Counted from the stretch's first letter, positions 11,090 to 25,310 are shown. The stretch: 64,000 nucleotides of DNA from Piezodorus guildinii (GCA_023052935.1 CM041294.1:22840635-22904634), one strand, 5' to 3'. Translations and numbers: made by a program. Notes: generated by a model not told the origin, from the letters alone.

Positions 11090-12493
11090 TCTGGTGCAAC
11101 ACACGATTTTCACTTACCTCCATTTTTAAAATCAATGAAAGAATTTTCAAATACAGTTAGAGATAAAAATACGTGAAACTATTAAAGAATTAATTAAATT
11201 GAATTTATATAGAAACATGTGTTTTATTAAAAAATCTATCATCTTATTATCAAAAATAATCAGTTAGTTTTATCTTCTTTTCATCACTCTCTATTAACTT
11301 TTAGAAGCTTGTGTATGAGATAATATTTTTTCTAAAATCTTTAGCTTTCCAACGGTATATTATACATGTATATTACTGTTCTTAAGTTAAAAAACATAAA
11401 ATTGCATTAAAAATTTTTTTTTTCAGTTTTTTCCTTTAGTTGTGCACCACATTCATTCAATTTATATATTTACCTGTTTTTTATCAGTGGTAACAAGATA
11501 ATAAAGTTATTTTTATAGAATCAACAAAATTAAAGGTACTTTAGAGAAAGAAAATTTAAAATATCGGCATTTAAGCCCTGTCAGACCATTTTAATCCGAA
11601 TGAAACCTAAATGATATTAAAGCCCGTTAAATTTTACATCGATATAGTGAGTTTAATCAAAATCGTCGGAACCGTATTCGAGAAAATCGAAAAAAGGTGC
11701 AAATTGCATGGTATAAAATGCCTCTTCTGGTAAGCTCATTTTGATGAAAAAGGTTTTGTAACGTGTCGGGAGTATATTTGTCCTGAATATGAAATTTCAG
11801 TTTGAGAGGACTTACCGTTTCCGCCCGGGAGTTACCACACACACACACACACAATTAAGAAATTTATATAGAAACATTTGCTTTATTAAAAAATCTATTC
11901 TATTATTATCTAAAATAATCAGTTAGTTTTATCGGCTTTTCATCACTCTCTATTAACTTTTAAAAGCTTGTGTATGAGATGATAATTTTTCTAAAATCTT
12001 TAGCTTTCCAACGGTATATCATACATGTATATTACTGATCTTATATTCTAAAACAAAAAATTGCATTAAAAAAATATTTTTTCTGTTTTCTCCTTTAGTT
12101 GGGTATCGAATTTATTCAATTTATATATTTACCAGTTTTTCATCAGCGTTAACAAGATAATCTAGTTACTATTATTGAATCCACAAAATTAAAGGTACTT
12201 TAGGGGAAGAAAATTTAAAATATCGGCATTTAAGCCCTGTCAGACCATTTTTATCTAAATAAAACCTACATGATATTAAAGCCCATTAAATTTTACATCG
12301 ATATAGCGAGTTTAATCAAAATCGTCGGAACCGTTTTTGAGAAAATCGAAAAAAGGTGCAAAATGCATGGTATAAAGTGCCTCTTCTGGTAGGCTCATTT
12401 TGATGAAAAAAGTTTTGTCACGTCTCGGTCGTATAGTTGTCTTAAATATGAAATTTCAGTTTCATAGGACTTACCGTTTCCGCCCGGGAGTTA

Positions 12494-12527
<34 letters not shown>

Positions 12528-13465
12528 CTTTTTGCGGGACTTGGTTATTTGGACTCAGGGGACCCTAAAACGTGTATTTCCGTTGAAAACTGGAATTCGA
12601 AAATTTTCACGATCGCAATACTCCCCCTTACTATATATAGTAAGTGAAAGTAATAAATTAAATTAAATTTCTATAGAAACATGTGTTTGATTCAAAAATC
12701 TATTATATTATTATCTAAAATAATCAGTTAGTTTTATGTTCATTTCATCACTCTCTATTAACTTTTAAAAGCTTGTGTATGAGATGATAATTTTTCTAAA
12801 ATCTTTAGCTTTCCAACGGTATATCATACATGTATATTACTGCTCTTATGTTCAAAAACGAAAAATTGCATTACAAAAATATTTTTTCTGTTTCCTCCTT
12901 TAGTTGGGTATCGAGTTTATTCAATTTATATATTTACCAGTTTTTCATCAGCGTTAACAAGATAATCTAGATATTATTATTGAATCTACAAAATTAAAGG
13001 TACTTTAGGGGAAGAAAATTTAAAATGTCGGCCTTTAAGCCCTGTCAGACCATTTTTATCTAAATAAAACCTACATGAAATTAAAGCCCATTAAATTTTA
13101 CATCGATATAGCGAGTTTAATCAAAATCGTCGGAACCGTTTTTGAGAAAATCGAAAAAAGGTGCAAAATGCATGGTATAAAGTGCCTCTTCTGGTAGGCT
13201 CATTTTGATGAAAAAAGTTTTGTCACGTCTCGGGCGTATAGTTGTCTTAAATATGAAATTTCAGTTTCATAGGACTAACCGTTTCCGCCCGGGAGCTACC
13301 ACACACACACAGACACACACACACACACACACAGACCTTTTTGCGGGACTTGGTTATTTGGACTCAGGGGACCCTAAAACGTGTATTTCCGTTGAAAACT
13401 GGAATTCGAAAATTTTCACGATCGCAATACTTCCCCTTACTATATATAGTAAGTGAAAGTAATAT
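11090..13465 (+). mobile_element. Head-to-tail array of three repeat H units (HINE-like)
   Basis: Unit 1 (11,090-about 11,852) begins 'tctggtgcaacacacgat' with a subterminal TTTCACTTACC and stops at its (CA)n. Unit 2 (about 11,853-12,650) and unit 3 (about 12,651-13,465) lack the first 120 bp or so, but both continue past the (CA)n to a 3' end with the hairpin CTTACTATATATAGTAAG and TGAAAGTAA. Inverted subterminal motifs, an internal microsatellite, a 3' hairpin, no ORF and head-to-tail joining fit Helitron/Helentron-derived elements (HINE, DINE-1-like). A MITE-type origin is the alternative. Confidence 0.7.
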
Positions 13466-14132
13466 AACATATGATGAACATGTTGCAATCTAAAAAGAAA
13501 AATCATAAATATTTCCCTTGTTAAAAACAAATTTTCAGAATTAAGATAAGAAATGAAGAAGTTGTAAAAAATAGTATGTAATAAATGAAATCGTAGAAGT
13601 TAATGGAGTGTCACGAAAAACCCATTAACTCAAGCTATAATTATTGTGAATTATGATGCTCGTACCATTTTTTCTTCTCATTCTTTTGCTAATTTCTCGA
13701 TTCTATATTTGAAATAATATTCTTCATACTTTGTAACTTGTTACAATATTGAACAAGAAAAATCTTAACATCACTGAATGTACTTTTATTGTCATAAAAC
13801 GTTCTGACTTTTACGATCTGGAAATTTTTGTTTCATGCCTTGATCGTTCAAAAAGGTGTATTGTCAATAAAAATTACAATAAACGAAATTCTCCCTTTCG
13901 TGGTTTTTAAAGTGACTACTAAACAATTTTATTTTATTTTTGGCTTGAATTACGAGGCAATTAGTGGAACTTGTCTTTTGAGCTACTTCCTGCCATTCCT
14001 CCTTCAAATCTGCATCTCTTAAATAGATATCACTATTATATTTTTTTAATTTAAAATGTTTTCTGCAGTCAGGGATGAAACAAAATGCGTGGTCGATATG
14101 TATCTCTGTTAGTATATTTTAATATCACATTT
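13466..14132. other. Intergenic sequence without recognised features
   Basis: No convincing coding frame or repeat is seen between the H array and the inverted H copy. Confidence 0.5.
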
Positions 14133-14940
14133 TACTTTCACTTATTTATATATGAAATAGTGAGAGAAAGTTGTTTATATTTTTTATTTATTTAACGTCA
14201 CTTTATGCTACTGTGGCTAATCGGACGATGCTACAGTCGGAGTCTTAAATTTTGTTTATCCATGTTTAATTAGGATAGGGATCTTTAACGAGTACCTGAC
14301 ATCGCACGTCACCTTCGAAGGGCGGCATAACTTTTTACTCTATTAAAAAATCCTAGGGCCAAGTAAGAGAAAGTATTGCAATTGTGAAAATTTTCGAAGT
14401 CGAGTTTTCACCTGAAATAAAGTTTTAGCGTCCCCTGAGTCCAAATAACGAAGTTCCACAAAAAGGAATGTGTGTGTGTGTGTGTGTTTGCGCGCGCGCG
14501 AATGTGTGTGTTTAGTCTAGCGCGAAAACGAATAGTTGTATGAAATTGAAATTTTATTTCATGAAGTTGAACGTGTTCGATATTCAACTAAAGGAGAAAA
14601 GTGCAAAAATATTTTTAATATAATTCTTGTGTTTTTGCACATAAAGGCATTAATATAGGTATATAATATACTTTGGAAAGCTTAAGATTTTAGAAAAAAA
14701 TATTATCTTATACCCAACATTGTTAATAAAGTTAACGGAGGGAGAGTGATGAAAAGCCGAGAAAACTAACTGATTGTCGTAGATAATAATATAATAGATT
14801 ATTTAATAAAACACACATTTCTTTTGAAACTCTTGGTAATTAATTCTTTATCAATTTATTTTTATTTGTTTTTTAATATTCTTAAATTGGTATTGGCAAA
14901 GTAAGTGAATGTCGTGTGTTGCGCGCACCAGATTTTTTCT
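14133..14940 (-). mobile_element. Repeat H, inverted copy split by a SINE
   Basis: The copy reads 3' to 5' on the + strand: 'ttactttcactta' at the left and 'gtcgtgtgttgcgcgcacca' at the right, with a (TG)n tract near 14,468-14,512. Its 3' part is interrupted by SINE-B at 14,172-14,360. Confidence 0.8.
14172..14360 (-). mobile_element. SINE-B, 5'-truncated, inserted in repeat H
   Basis: The conserved SINE-B body lies in reverse orientation and lacks its tRNA-like head. Flanks 'gtgagagaaagt' and 'gtaagagaaagt' are near-identical and look like a target-site duplication inside H, so this SINE is younger than this H copy. Confidence 0.8.
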
Positions 14941-15995
14941 AATGCATTGCTTTTAAACATAAGCACCTATGTATAAAACGAGACAATAATATATTGCTGA
15001 AAACTATTTTTTTTAGTTTAAAACAATATTTAAATTTCAGATGTGATCATTATCATCCTGCATAACTTAATGAAAAAGTGCTAAAGCTTTTTATTTATCT
15101 GTGTATTGTTAATTATATGTTAACAACAAATCTAATTTATTTTTCAAATGTCTGTTCCCATGTCGCTTATGTCACTCTGCTGCGTATGCACAGTACAGTT
15201 TTAGTGCTGAAAAGGTTTCATAAAAATCTGGCGAAATAGACGACGTGGGAACATACCTAAAATAATCGATAAGCTGTTTGAATCACTGATGATTAATTAT
15301 ATCATACTTGACGTTATTAATGTTTCCCTTACCACCAGTGAATGACAGTTACTTGAAAATAACTATCTGTTTTTCCTTAGTTTTTGAGTAATCATTGACA
15401 GGATATTCAATTAAAAAAAAGGTCATTTTAACTGATTCCTAACTACTTATGATACACAAATTCTAACTCATCAATTATTGGATTTCTTGTCAATCATTAT
15501 TATTTGAGAGAGAAATGGGTATTGCAAAGGATAAAACAGTACTTTCCAAACGTTAGTATTTAAGTATGTAAAGACTTTAACTTAAATGTTGAGTTATTCT
15601 CTTAGGTATGTTTGTTGTTAGGTATATTAAAAAGTTCAATATTTAAAAAATAATTTATTGTCGTTCTTCAGTATCTATTCATATTAATTATTCTTGGATA
15701 TTTGATGCCATCTTTTGATGTTGTCATGTAAAGTATTTTTAATTTATTCAGAGAGGTATTTATTGCCTAGAAACTGCTAGATAATAAATTTTCTCTCTAT
15801 TCTGATAACAATGATAAGCCCAATAACCCTCATGTAACCTCAAGCGGTCTCAGGTTGGCGCTGTCATTTCCCAATGTTTTCACCGATCTGATCCAGGGGT
15901 ATAAGTAATTATGATCGGAGGGGTGTATTGTTGTATTTAATTCACTTGTTGCTTGTAAGATTTATATAATCTAGTTTCAGTCCGAATATTTAACT
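14941..15995. other. ATP8A: Region upstream of the flippase gene; possible promoter and 5' UTR
   Basis: No transposon was recognised here. A plausible splice acceptor (ctagtttcag, ending 15,980) lies 15 bases before the ATG, so a non-coding 5' exon probably exists further upstream. I cannot place the transcription start or a core promoter with confidence. Confidence 0.35.
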
Positions 15996-16059
15996 ATGGA
16001 CAATTATATTACTAGGAATATTCGCCGGTGTTTTGAGCTATTGCCATGGTGTAAATCAG
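15996..16059 (+). CDS. ATP8A: ATP8A coding exon 1 (residues 1-22, first base)
   Basis: The ATG at 15,996 opens a 21-codon stretch ending in a gtgaat donor with one base left over, exactly the phase exon 2 needs. The sequence is short, basic and not conserved with vertebrate ATP8A, as expected for this variable N-terminus. The frame stays open back to the acceptor at 15,980, so translation could start in an earlier exon. Confidence 0.7.
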
Positions 16060-19000
16060 GTGAATTGTTCAACAGATGTTTGTCTCCCATAATTATCATT
16101 ACATTGATATATAATTTGTAGGATTTATGTCATTTTATGTTCAAAATATACCCTTTCCTAAGCCACAGTTAATCAAATTAGACACAGTAAAAGGAGGGGT
16201 TATGTAAAAGTGACATTTACTCTTTAACAAATTGCTTTGATACTGAATATATATTTGTATGAATTATTTTAAAAACATGTGGATATGTTTTTGTTTTAGT
16301 TGATGGAGATCGTGGAAATCTGGTTGAGAATGGAGGTGATTCTGTGGATTGTGTGACTGGTAACACAGATTACAGAATTGTTTTTGTGAATAGACCGCAA
16401 CCTAGTCGATTTCTTACTAATCGTATAACTACTGCAAAGTATACTCCACTTACATTTTTACCTTCTTTTCTCTTTGAACAGTTTCGTCGCTATTCCAACT
16501 GTTTTTTCCTTTTGATCGCTCTCTTACAGGTGAGAATTTCACAAATTCATTCTTGTTTATTCTTTTTTTTCTGTTACCTAAATCAGATCATATAAGAAAA
16601 ATACTAATTATTTTTATTCATTTATTGTTATTCTTAAGGGATTGAATATTGCTGAATAAACATATATTCTTCATTTAGTCTTTTTATTTTATCCATTTTA
16701 TATAAATGATAAAGGAACCATATTTTTATTTCTACTTCACTTTTGCTGCTTTAAAATGACATGTGGTACTTCATATTTAAGCCTTATTTAATATGGTCTA
16801 TGAAATGTCTAAAGTTGCTAAGTGTTTCCGAAAGGCAACTTGTCTTCAAACCTTTTTTAGGATTTATATAATAAATTCTTATTTTATTTTCACTCCCAGC
16901 TTATTAAAGTAGAGATCTTTATTTCCAAATGTACTAAAGGACATTTTTTATGAATGGATATACTAAAATATTTTTTAGTTTCATCAAATGTGTGTTGATA
17001 ATTGCAGTTCTTTCTAAAAATTTGGGAAGCTGCATGGTCTAGCGCAGTGGTTCCCAACCAGTGGATACTAGGGGGTCTGCTAGATCTCCGAAAATTATTT
17101 TGAATAACAAAAAAAAAAATTTGCAAAGTCTTGGCTTTTAACAATATGATAATCACTCAAGCATTGCACAGAAACATTACATTTCAGGTGGTAACTGATA
17201 GTAAATAAGTTATTAATATTGTATTTCTAAATTTTAGGAACTCACGAGTACAAGGTTTCACGGAGTTTAGTTAGTTCTTTGAGCCTGAGTCTAGCATATT
17301 TTATATTCTGGGACTTCTAGAATCTTCTGGATTATTCACTAGTCTTATGTACTCTAGATCCCGAGTTGGAACCCTGACTGTTGCAGCATAATTTTTTATT
17401 CTGTTATTCAGCTGGAGTATAGAGACTCTCCTGGAGCCTACCCATCCTCTAGAAAATGGGTCCCCAAAGAAGCATGACTTTGACTTAATCATCCCATTGC
17501 ATGGTTGTCCTCCTAGAAACAGTTCAAATTTCTATATGTACTGAACCCAAGACTTTTCGTGGGTTGTAGTGGTACAGATTAGTTTTAGCTTTAAATGTAT
17601 GAGGTACGTAATTAATAACATTCCGTTCCATAATACATAAACAAAGCCATAGGATGAATTCTAAGAGACTTAACCATAAAAGTTTTCAGCCAATCCACAG
17701 TTATAAAAATTTAACCGTGTATTCCAAACAGATTAAGGATGATATGGAACAAGTGGGGCTAAAAGACCAAAATTGTTTTGACAGGGATAAGTACATTATG
17801 GCGCTCAAGGGAATAAAGGTTTTTGCAGGAAAGAAGTGCTCCAGAAAGGGTGTGGTCTTAGGAGAGAAAACGTAAGCCCGCAGAGCTCATGAGGGGCATA
17901 TCGGAGAAGGGAAGGCAGATGAAAAGGAAGCACTAAATTTGTGATATTTGTGTGGTCTTTAAGGCCTTTTCATGAAGAAAAAAAAAAGTAATAAAAATTG
18001 CAAAAAAACTAAAACAAATCCAGATCTTGATGCTGAATGAAAGACTCAAATAAATTTTATTTTCTGTAAAATTCTCTAATATGGATATAGTACCTTTTAG
18101 AAATCATCGTCTCAATTGTTGCAATTATCCAGATAATATAGGTATTAGGAAGGTCTAAGAGTTTTAAAAGCTCGTTCGGAATGGTCTTTTCAATTGTAGT
18201 ATGGAAGGTAGATGGGGCAATGAACTTACGTATCCCATCAAACAAATATTAACTAAAAAAAGCCAATCTTTATTAATATTTAAAATGACAAAACAATATG
18301 TAAATGAACTGTTTTTAATATTAATTGATATGAACATCCAATTTTAGAACTATTCATTTGTGGTAATAATATTGGGTTGTTTCACATGAATTGTCCGTTT
18401 TTTATAGTTACTGAAATACATAAAGGATTTTGCAGGTCTCTGTTGTTTTCTTCCGAATGTTTACATATTTAAAGTAAACAGTTACTAATCCTCTTCCTTT
18501 GTATTATAAACATTAGCTTCCCAATCAATTACCCACTTTTTAGTATACCACCAAATATGAACATGGAAACACACGATTTTTGAGTAGTATTTTTGTATGA
18601 GTTTATACTCGGCCATTCAGCAGCTGAGGCCGCTTGAAATATTTGCAAGGCGTTTGGGAAAGGGATTGTTAATGAACGGACCATTTGCCATTGGTTTGCT
18701 AAGTTTTCAGCTGGGGATACCGACTTGGAAAACTTGCCCCGAGGAAGACCTGCGTCCGTAATAGACAACGATGTCCTCAAACATACAGTAGAAGGAAACC
18801 CCTACCAAACAGACTCTCAGCACAACTAAATGCAAGTTCATCAACCGTTTCCAGACTTTTAAAGTGTATTGGGAAAGTAAACTTGTCTCCAACAGATTAC
18901 CACCTGTTCAGGAATTTAGACAACTTCATCAAAGGAAGACTTTTTGAAAATGATGATCAAGTGAAAAGTGCGTTTTCAGATTTTGTTTCACTTCAAAGGT

Positions 19001-22000
19001 CAGAGTTTTTCAGTTAGGGGATAAAAAAGTTGGTGTCACGTTGGGAAAAATGTGTAGAAAAAGAAGGTAAATACTTCGAATAAAATTATCTTGTTTTCAT
19101 ATCGTATTTTTAATAAAAATCCTTTACCTTAAAACGGACATTTCATGTGACACAACACAATAAAAAACCTAAGAAATTAAGGAAAATTCTGGACTCAAAA
19201 ATCTTCAAGGAAAACAGTAAATTACCTTATGGTAAGAATGTTTTAAGGTTCCATAGAACACATATTCTAATATGAAATGATTATTTTTGATAAATTAAAC
19301 TGTACTAAACTATTATATATTTTCTTTTTGTAAGATATGTTAATATATATAATTTTTATACAGTGATATAAAAAGCATTTTAATGCATCTATTGTTTTTA
19401 AATGTATGGCCTCGCTTGGGATCTCACATTTAATTCAAATTAAATGCTAAGTTTTTCACAAACTCTAAATGCATTTCTAATTACAAAAAAAAGAAGGAAA
19501 TTTTAAAGTTATCCACTTTTATTGTTGAGTTATTTGAATGTTATATAGGCTATGTTAAGTTAAGAAAACAGTATTTTTCCCCACTATCAAGTGTTTAAAT
19601 ATTACGTAGATGTACTGAAGCTGTAGTGAGTCAGAGGTTTCAGTTCTCCTGCCTGGGTGAATTGAATCATCAGCAATGTCAGTTCAAATCATGTTAATAA
19701 CCATTGACTTTTGTTATGCTAAGTTCATTTAAGTAGTTATGAATAAATTCATCAAGTTATTTACCACATATTTGAGTTTTGGTAACATGTTGTGTTAATA
19801 CTAAATTAATAATGTTTCCTATTTTTCAGCAAATCCCTGATGTATCTCCCACAGGACGGTTTACAACTTTGGTCCCTCTTATCTTCATTCTCCTTGTCTC
19901 AGCCATTAAAGAGATCATTGAAGATTATGTAAGTGGATTCATTATCAGCTTTTTAATTAAGTTTATATATATATATATACGTGGGTGAATCAAATATAAA
20001 CGAGACTTTTTGTCCTGGAAGCCCAGTGAAGATGCGGGAGCGTTTCCACGTTTAGAGGTGTTTGGTAGGGATGCCAGGAGTGGGGGAAGCAGGCGGGCAC
20101 ATGCCCTCGAACTCACCAGTTACCGTCATGACGATGTCTAAGCAGAATGCATCCCCCTCGATTACGCAACGTATTATCATCAAATTTCTTGCTGCTGAAG
20201 GTGTAAAACCGGCTGAAATCTTGAGAAGGTTGACTGTACAGTTCGGGGAAGAGACACTTTCTCGTGCCAGAGTGTTTGCATGGCATAAGCAGTTTGTGGA
20301 GGGTCGTGATCGTATTCAGAATGAAAGCCATGACCGCAGACCCTGCTCCAGCATCACAGCAGACAATATCAGCCGTGTTCGACAGCTTATTGAAGGTGAC
20401 AGACGTCTAACCACCAGTGCCATTGCAAGTGAGGTTGGGATAAGCTATGGAAGCACTTTTTCCATACTCACAGAGGAGGTAGGGTTTCGTAAGGTGTGCC
20501 AGGTGGCAGCTGAGCAGAAGCTGAACCGTTTGCAGGTCTGTGAAGGTCTTCTTGCAAGATTTCAGGCTTAGGGAGCCTCATTTCTCACTCACATTATCAC
20601 CTGTGATGAAACTTGGGTGCACCATTACACCCCTGAATCAAAACAAGCGAGTATGGAGTGGAGACTGAAAGGGGAACCTGGACCAGTGAAAGCCAAGTCA
20701 CGGCTGTCAGCTGGGAAGATTTTGGCTTCCGTGTTTTTTGACCAGCGTTGCTTGCTGCATCTTGATTTTTTTGCATTAACGCAAGACTATCAATGCCGCA
20801 TACTACTGCGACATTTTGAATGAAGTCAGACTTGCATATCACCGCAAAAGAAGGGATCCACCGATGAGAGAAGTGATTCTTCTTCAGGACAATGCTCACC
20901 CGCATACTGCGACCCTGACGAGAGAAAAATTGGAGCAACTAGGCTGAGAGACGCTGGAATACTCACCCTACAGTCCAGACTTATCCTATGCCAAAGGTCA
21001 CGGGTTCAAACCCGCAGGTGGTCCTAGGATTTTTTAATGGGAGTAAAAAATCCTTAGTTATGCCGTCTTTCGGAGGGGACGTTAAAAGGTGGTCCCGAGC
21101 CTGTGCAATGTCAGGTACTCGTTAAGGATCCCTATCCTTATAAAATCTGGATAGGCAAATTTAGGACTCTCCTGTAGCATCCTCCGATTAGCCATAGTAG
21201 CATAAAATTATTTTCCTCAATGGACCTTTGTAATCGACCAAAAAAAAAAAATAAAAAAAAAATAAAAATAATAACTACACCTCTTCTCATTAAAATTTGG
21301 GGCATATGTTTAAAGATACATAGAACCCAAATAACCATTAAAAAAAAGAAATCTGCTTGTTAATTAATAATGTACCACTAATTTTTTTAGTAAATAAGAA
21401 TAAAACCAATGTTTATCCCACTGTTTTTGAGAGAATTTTGATTACTTGCTCTACTTTTGTTATTTTTATATTTCCAGAAAAGACACAGGGCCGACGGTGA
21501 AACGAATAAGAGGGAGATAGAAGTACTTCGAGATGGAAATTGGGAATGGGTACAATGGCAGTCAATTGCCGTTGGAGACATTGTTAAAGTACATAATAAT
21601 AATTTTTTTCCTGCCGATCTCATAGTTTTAGCATCTAGGTAATAACCATACCTATTACTAAAATTTATAATTTGTAAAAATTATTGAGTCTTCTAGTACA
21701 TTGTCTTTTATTGAATCAATTAATTTTACTTTCACTTACCTATAAAAAGAAAAGTCCTATAAAACTGAAATTTTATATTTAAGACAACTACAGGACTGAG
21801 ATGTTGCAGCAACTTTTTCATAAAAAACGGCTCTTAACAATTTTGATTAAACTCGCTATATCAATGTAAAATTTAATGGGCTTTAATTTTGTATATTCTA
21901 CAAAAAAACCATTTCATCTTGTTGTAATTGATAAAAAGCATGTAAACATATAAGTTGAATAAATTTGATATTTGACTGAAGGAGAAAACGGCAAAAATAT

Positions 22001-23350
22001 TTTTTAATGCAGTTTTTTTTTGTACATAAGAACAGTAATATACATGTTTAATATACCGTTGGAAAGCTAAAGAGTTTAGAAAAAATATTATTTTGTACGC
22101 AAGCTTGTAAAAGTTTATAAAGAGTTATGAAAAGCCGATAAAACTTACTGATTGTTTTAGTAACATAATTGATTTTTTAATAAAACACAAGTTTCTATAG
22201 AAATTCAATTTAAGTTTATTAGTTTCACTCAATTTCATCTCTAACTGTATTTGAAAATTCCTTTATCAATTTTAACAACGGAAGTAAGTGAAGTCGTGTG
22301 TTGCCCGCACTAAATTTTTAAATTAGAAATCTTATTTTTTTATGCTTCTCTAATTCTTATGTCTTATGCCTTTGCAATTTATTTTAAAAAGTTCAAAATG
22401 TGTTAATTGTTTTTAGAGTCGTGATAGAGAATTTTTTTTTTAAGTCCTGTTACTTGTCTTTAAGTAATGTTGTATTAAAAAAAAAATAAATAGTAATATT
22501 TTAAAAAAATACAAACTTGATAATAACAGTATATGTAACAATTAACTTGAAAACTCTAAAACATTAGTTTAAGAGAATAGAGATGTATAAATACATTCCA
22601 TTTACTATAAAAATAATTATATTAGATGCTGTGATAAGTTTTAACTTAAATAGTTTAATAATTAATTGATGAATTAATATAAGAATTACATAATTTTTTT
22701 TTTTAGTGAACCACAAGGAATGTGTTATATTGAAACGATGAACTTGGATGGCGAAACAAATTTAAAAATAAGACAGAGTTTGGCTGAAACATGTCATCTT
22801 CTCGATACTACTGCACTCAATAATTTGTATGCAACTATTGAATGTGAACATCCTAACAAATTAGTTTATGAATTTAATGGAAACCTAAAGGAACAAGGAA
22901 AGACGTACGTGTAATAAATACAAATTTATAAATTGAAGAACTTATAACTTGAGGACATTTTTTTTTCTGAAAATATTTATTATTTTAACTCTTCATTTTG
23001 TTTTTTTATTTAAATGTTTATATTTGAAAAATAAATAATTATTGAATATTATTGTATTATTATAATTAAATTTAATAATTTCAGTTTAGTCCAAAGCTGA
23101 TTTTTTAATATATTAAGAATTGCATGATTTTTATTCTTCCTTAGTTAAATACTATTATACTAGTTCTCGAATAATTATAAAATTTTACTTTTACTTTTTC
23201 CTATTTTTAAAGGAAAAAAATATAATGGTTTGGATATAAGTTTATTATTATTATTATAATTTTAGTAAAAATAAAATTGTTTATTCATTGACTTGAAACA
23301 TAAGAACAATAGAAACTTAAATTATCAACAGTTGAGAACTAGTCAAACAA

Positions 23351-23428
<78 letters not shown>

Positions 23429-25224
23429 AAATAGAAGATCATCAAAAACTCTTTAGGGGTGTCACCTATGCTGTAGTGGTGCAACAGCCTTCTATGCACA
23501 AGGTTGCAGGATCGATCCCACTAAACGGCTTAAAGATCTTTTAAAGGGAGTAAAAAAAATTCTGGGTTATGGCTATTCCGTCCTTTGCAGGGAAACATAA
23601 ATTGGTGGGCATGAGCCTATACAATATCAGATACTCATTTAAGATCCCTAACTTAATTAAACCTATATAGGCAAAATTTAGGACTCCCTCTATAGTATCG
23701 TCTGATTAGTCACTGTAGCCTAGCAATGCTAAATGAATCAACTATAACTCTTATAAGTTTGTTCTCACACAACTATTTTACTTAATGATGTTAAATGATT
23801 CAACTAAAACTCTATAGGTTTGTTCTCAAATAACTATTTCACATAGTGATGCTAAATAAAGCTACTAAAATTCTATAGGTCTGTTCTCGCACAACTATTT
23901 CATCTTCTGCATAAACAAAATATCGTGTTGATAAATATACTGTTCTAAATTTCAGATTGAAAAACTGTACTGTGCAAGCTTAATTAATGGAATAGTTATA
24001 TGAAAACAGAACAAATTAAAATGGTCCTCTTTGCCCATTTTATGTAGCCATTTGTTTTGGTTTTTAATTGAACCTCTTGTGAAAAATGTGATATTTATTT
24101 TTAAAACATTTTATGCAACATTCTTCCTATGTAGATGGGTTTATACATCATAAATTGTCTGTGTCTGCTTTGTAAATAAATGTTCAATACCAATTCAATA
24201 GATGAGTTAATTTACTAGGAAATGTTTAAGTTCCTTACAATTTTTGTATTTTTTGAGGTTGAGGAAGGATCGGTGTAGTCTAGTGGATAGAGTGTTAGTC
24301 TACTGTTCTGTGGGTCCTGGGTTCGAATCCTGCCTTGACAGAATATTATTTATTCTGTTAATTCAGCCGGGGGACGACCCTCCGGTATGAAGACTCTCCT
24401 GGAACAGACCCAGCCTCTTTAAAGTGGGTACCCAATTTGGGGAATGACCTGGCGGCTGAGCGTGATCAAGGCCTAATCACCTCATTGCACTGCCGTTGGC
24501 CTAGAAACAGTACAAATCTCTATATGTACTGAGCCCAAGACCATTCATGGGTTTTAGAGGTACAGATTTTTTCTTTTTTTTTTTCTGGAGGTTGAGGAGG
24601 CATCCTAGGGCAAATTAATTAAGGTTTTCTAACAAGCTCACCTTATGTTAGAGGTTGGTTTTATTAATGTTATGTATCTATGATAATTGTGATAGGTTTT
24701 CTTTGAGGACGCTCTGTAGATTTGAGGAAATATCTGTGACATTTGCAACAGCCTCTGAACTGAACAGAGAAGTTCAACAGATTTTGAAGATTCTTGACCA
24801 TATTGAAGTACATTTCATTCCTTGTCCAAAATACAATGTCCTAAAAAAAACATTGTATCATAACCTATGATGCCTGAAAGGAAATCCTTTTTTTTAATTC
24901 CTGGCTCTTGAAACTTTTGTGATGAGAAGATCTTAAGATTTTTTTTTTTTTTTCATAAATATTATTCCTCAATCAGTTAAAGTTATTGCATTCAGAAATA
25001 GATGCATGTATGTATGAAATTTACTGCTGTTAGCCTGAGTGGTGTGCCGGTGCTCAATAAAATTCTTTGTTGCAGTTTGAAAAGGATCCTATGTGTATTC
25101 ATGGACGGAGGATCGAAACGTCAAATAAAGAAAATTAAGAAGAGTATTAGTTTAATGGCCCAAAACCCGAATGATTTAAAACAAAATTATAATATAAAAA
25201 AAGGGTCGATGAATTAATTTCTTG

Positions 25225-25310
<86 letters not shown>

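Noticed and set aside
12400..12666. 88-residue protein repeated at 12,400 and 13,205
   Set aside because: It lies inside repeat H and runs through its (CA)n tract; similarity of the two frames reflects repeat identity, not coding.
24268..24345. tRNA gene
   Set aside because: Box A and box B are present, but the same head plus a body of about 230 bp recurs at 27,413, 35,945 and 61,243, so it is a SINE.
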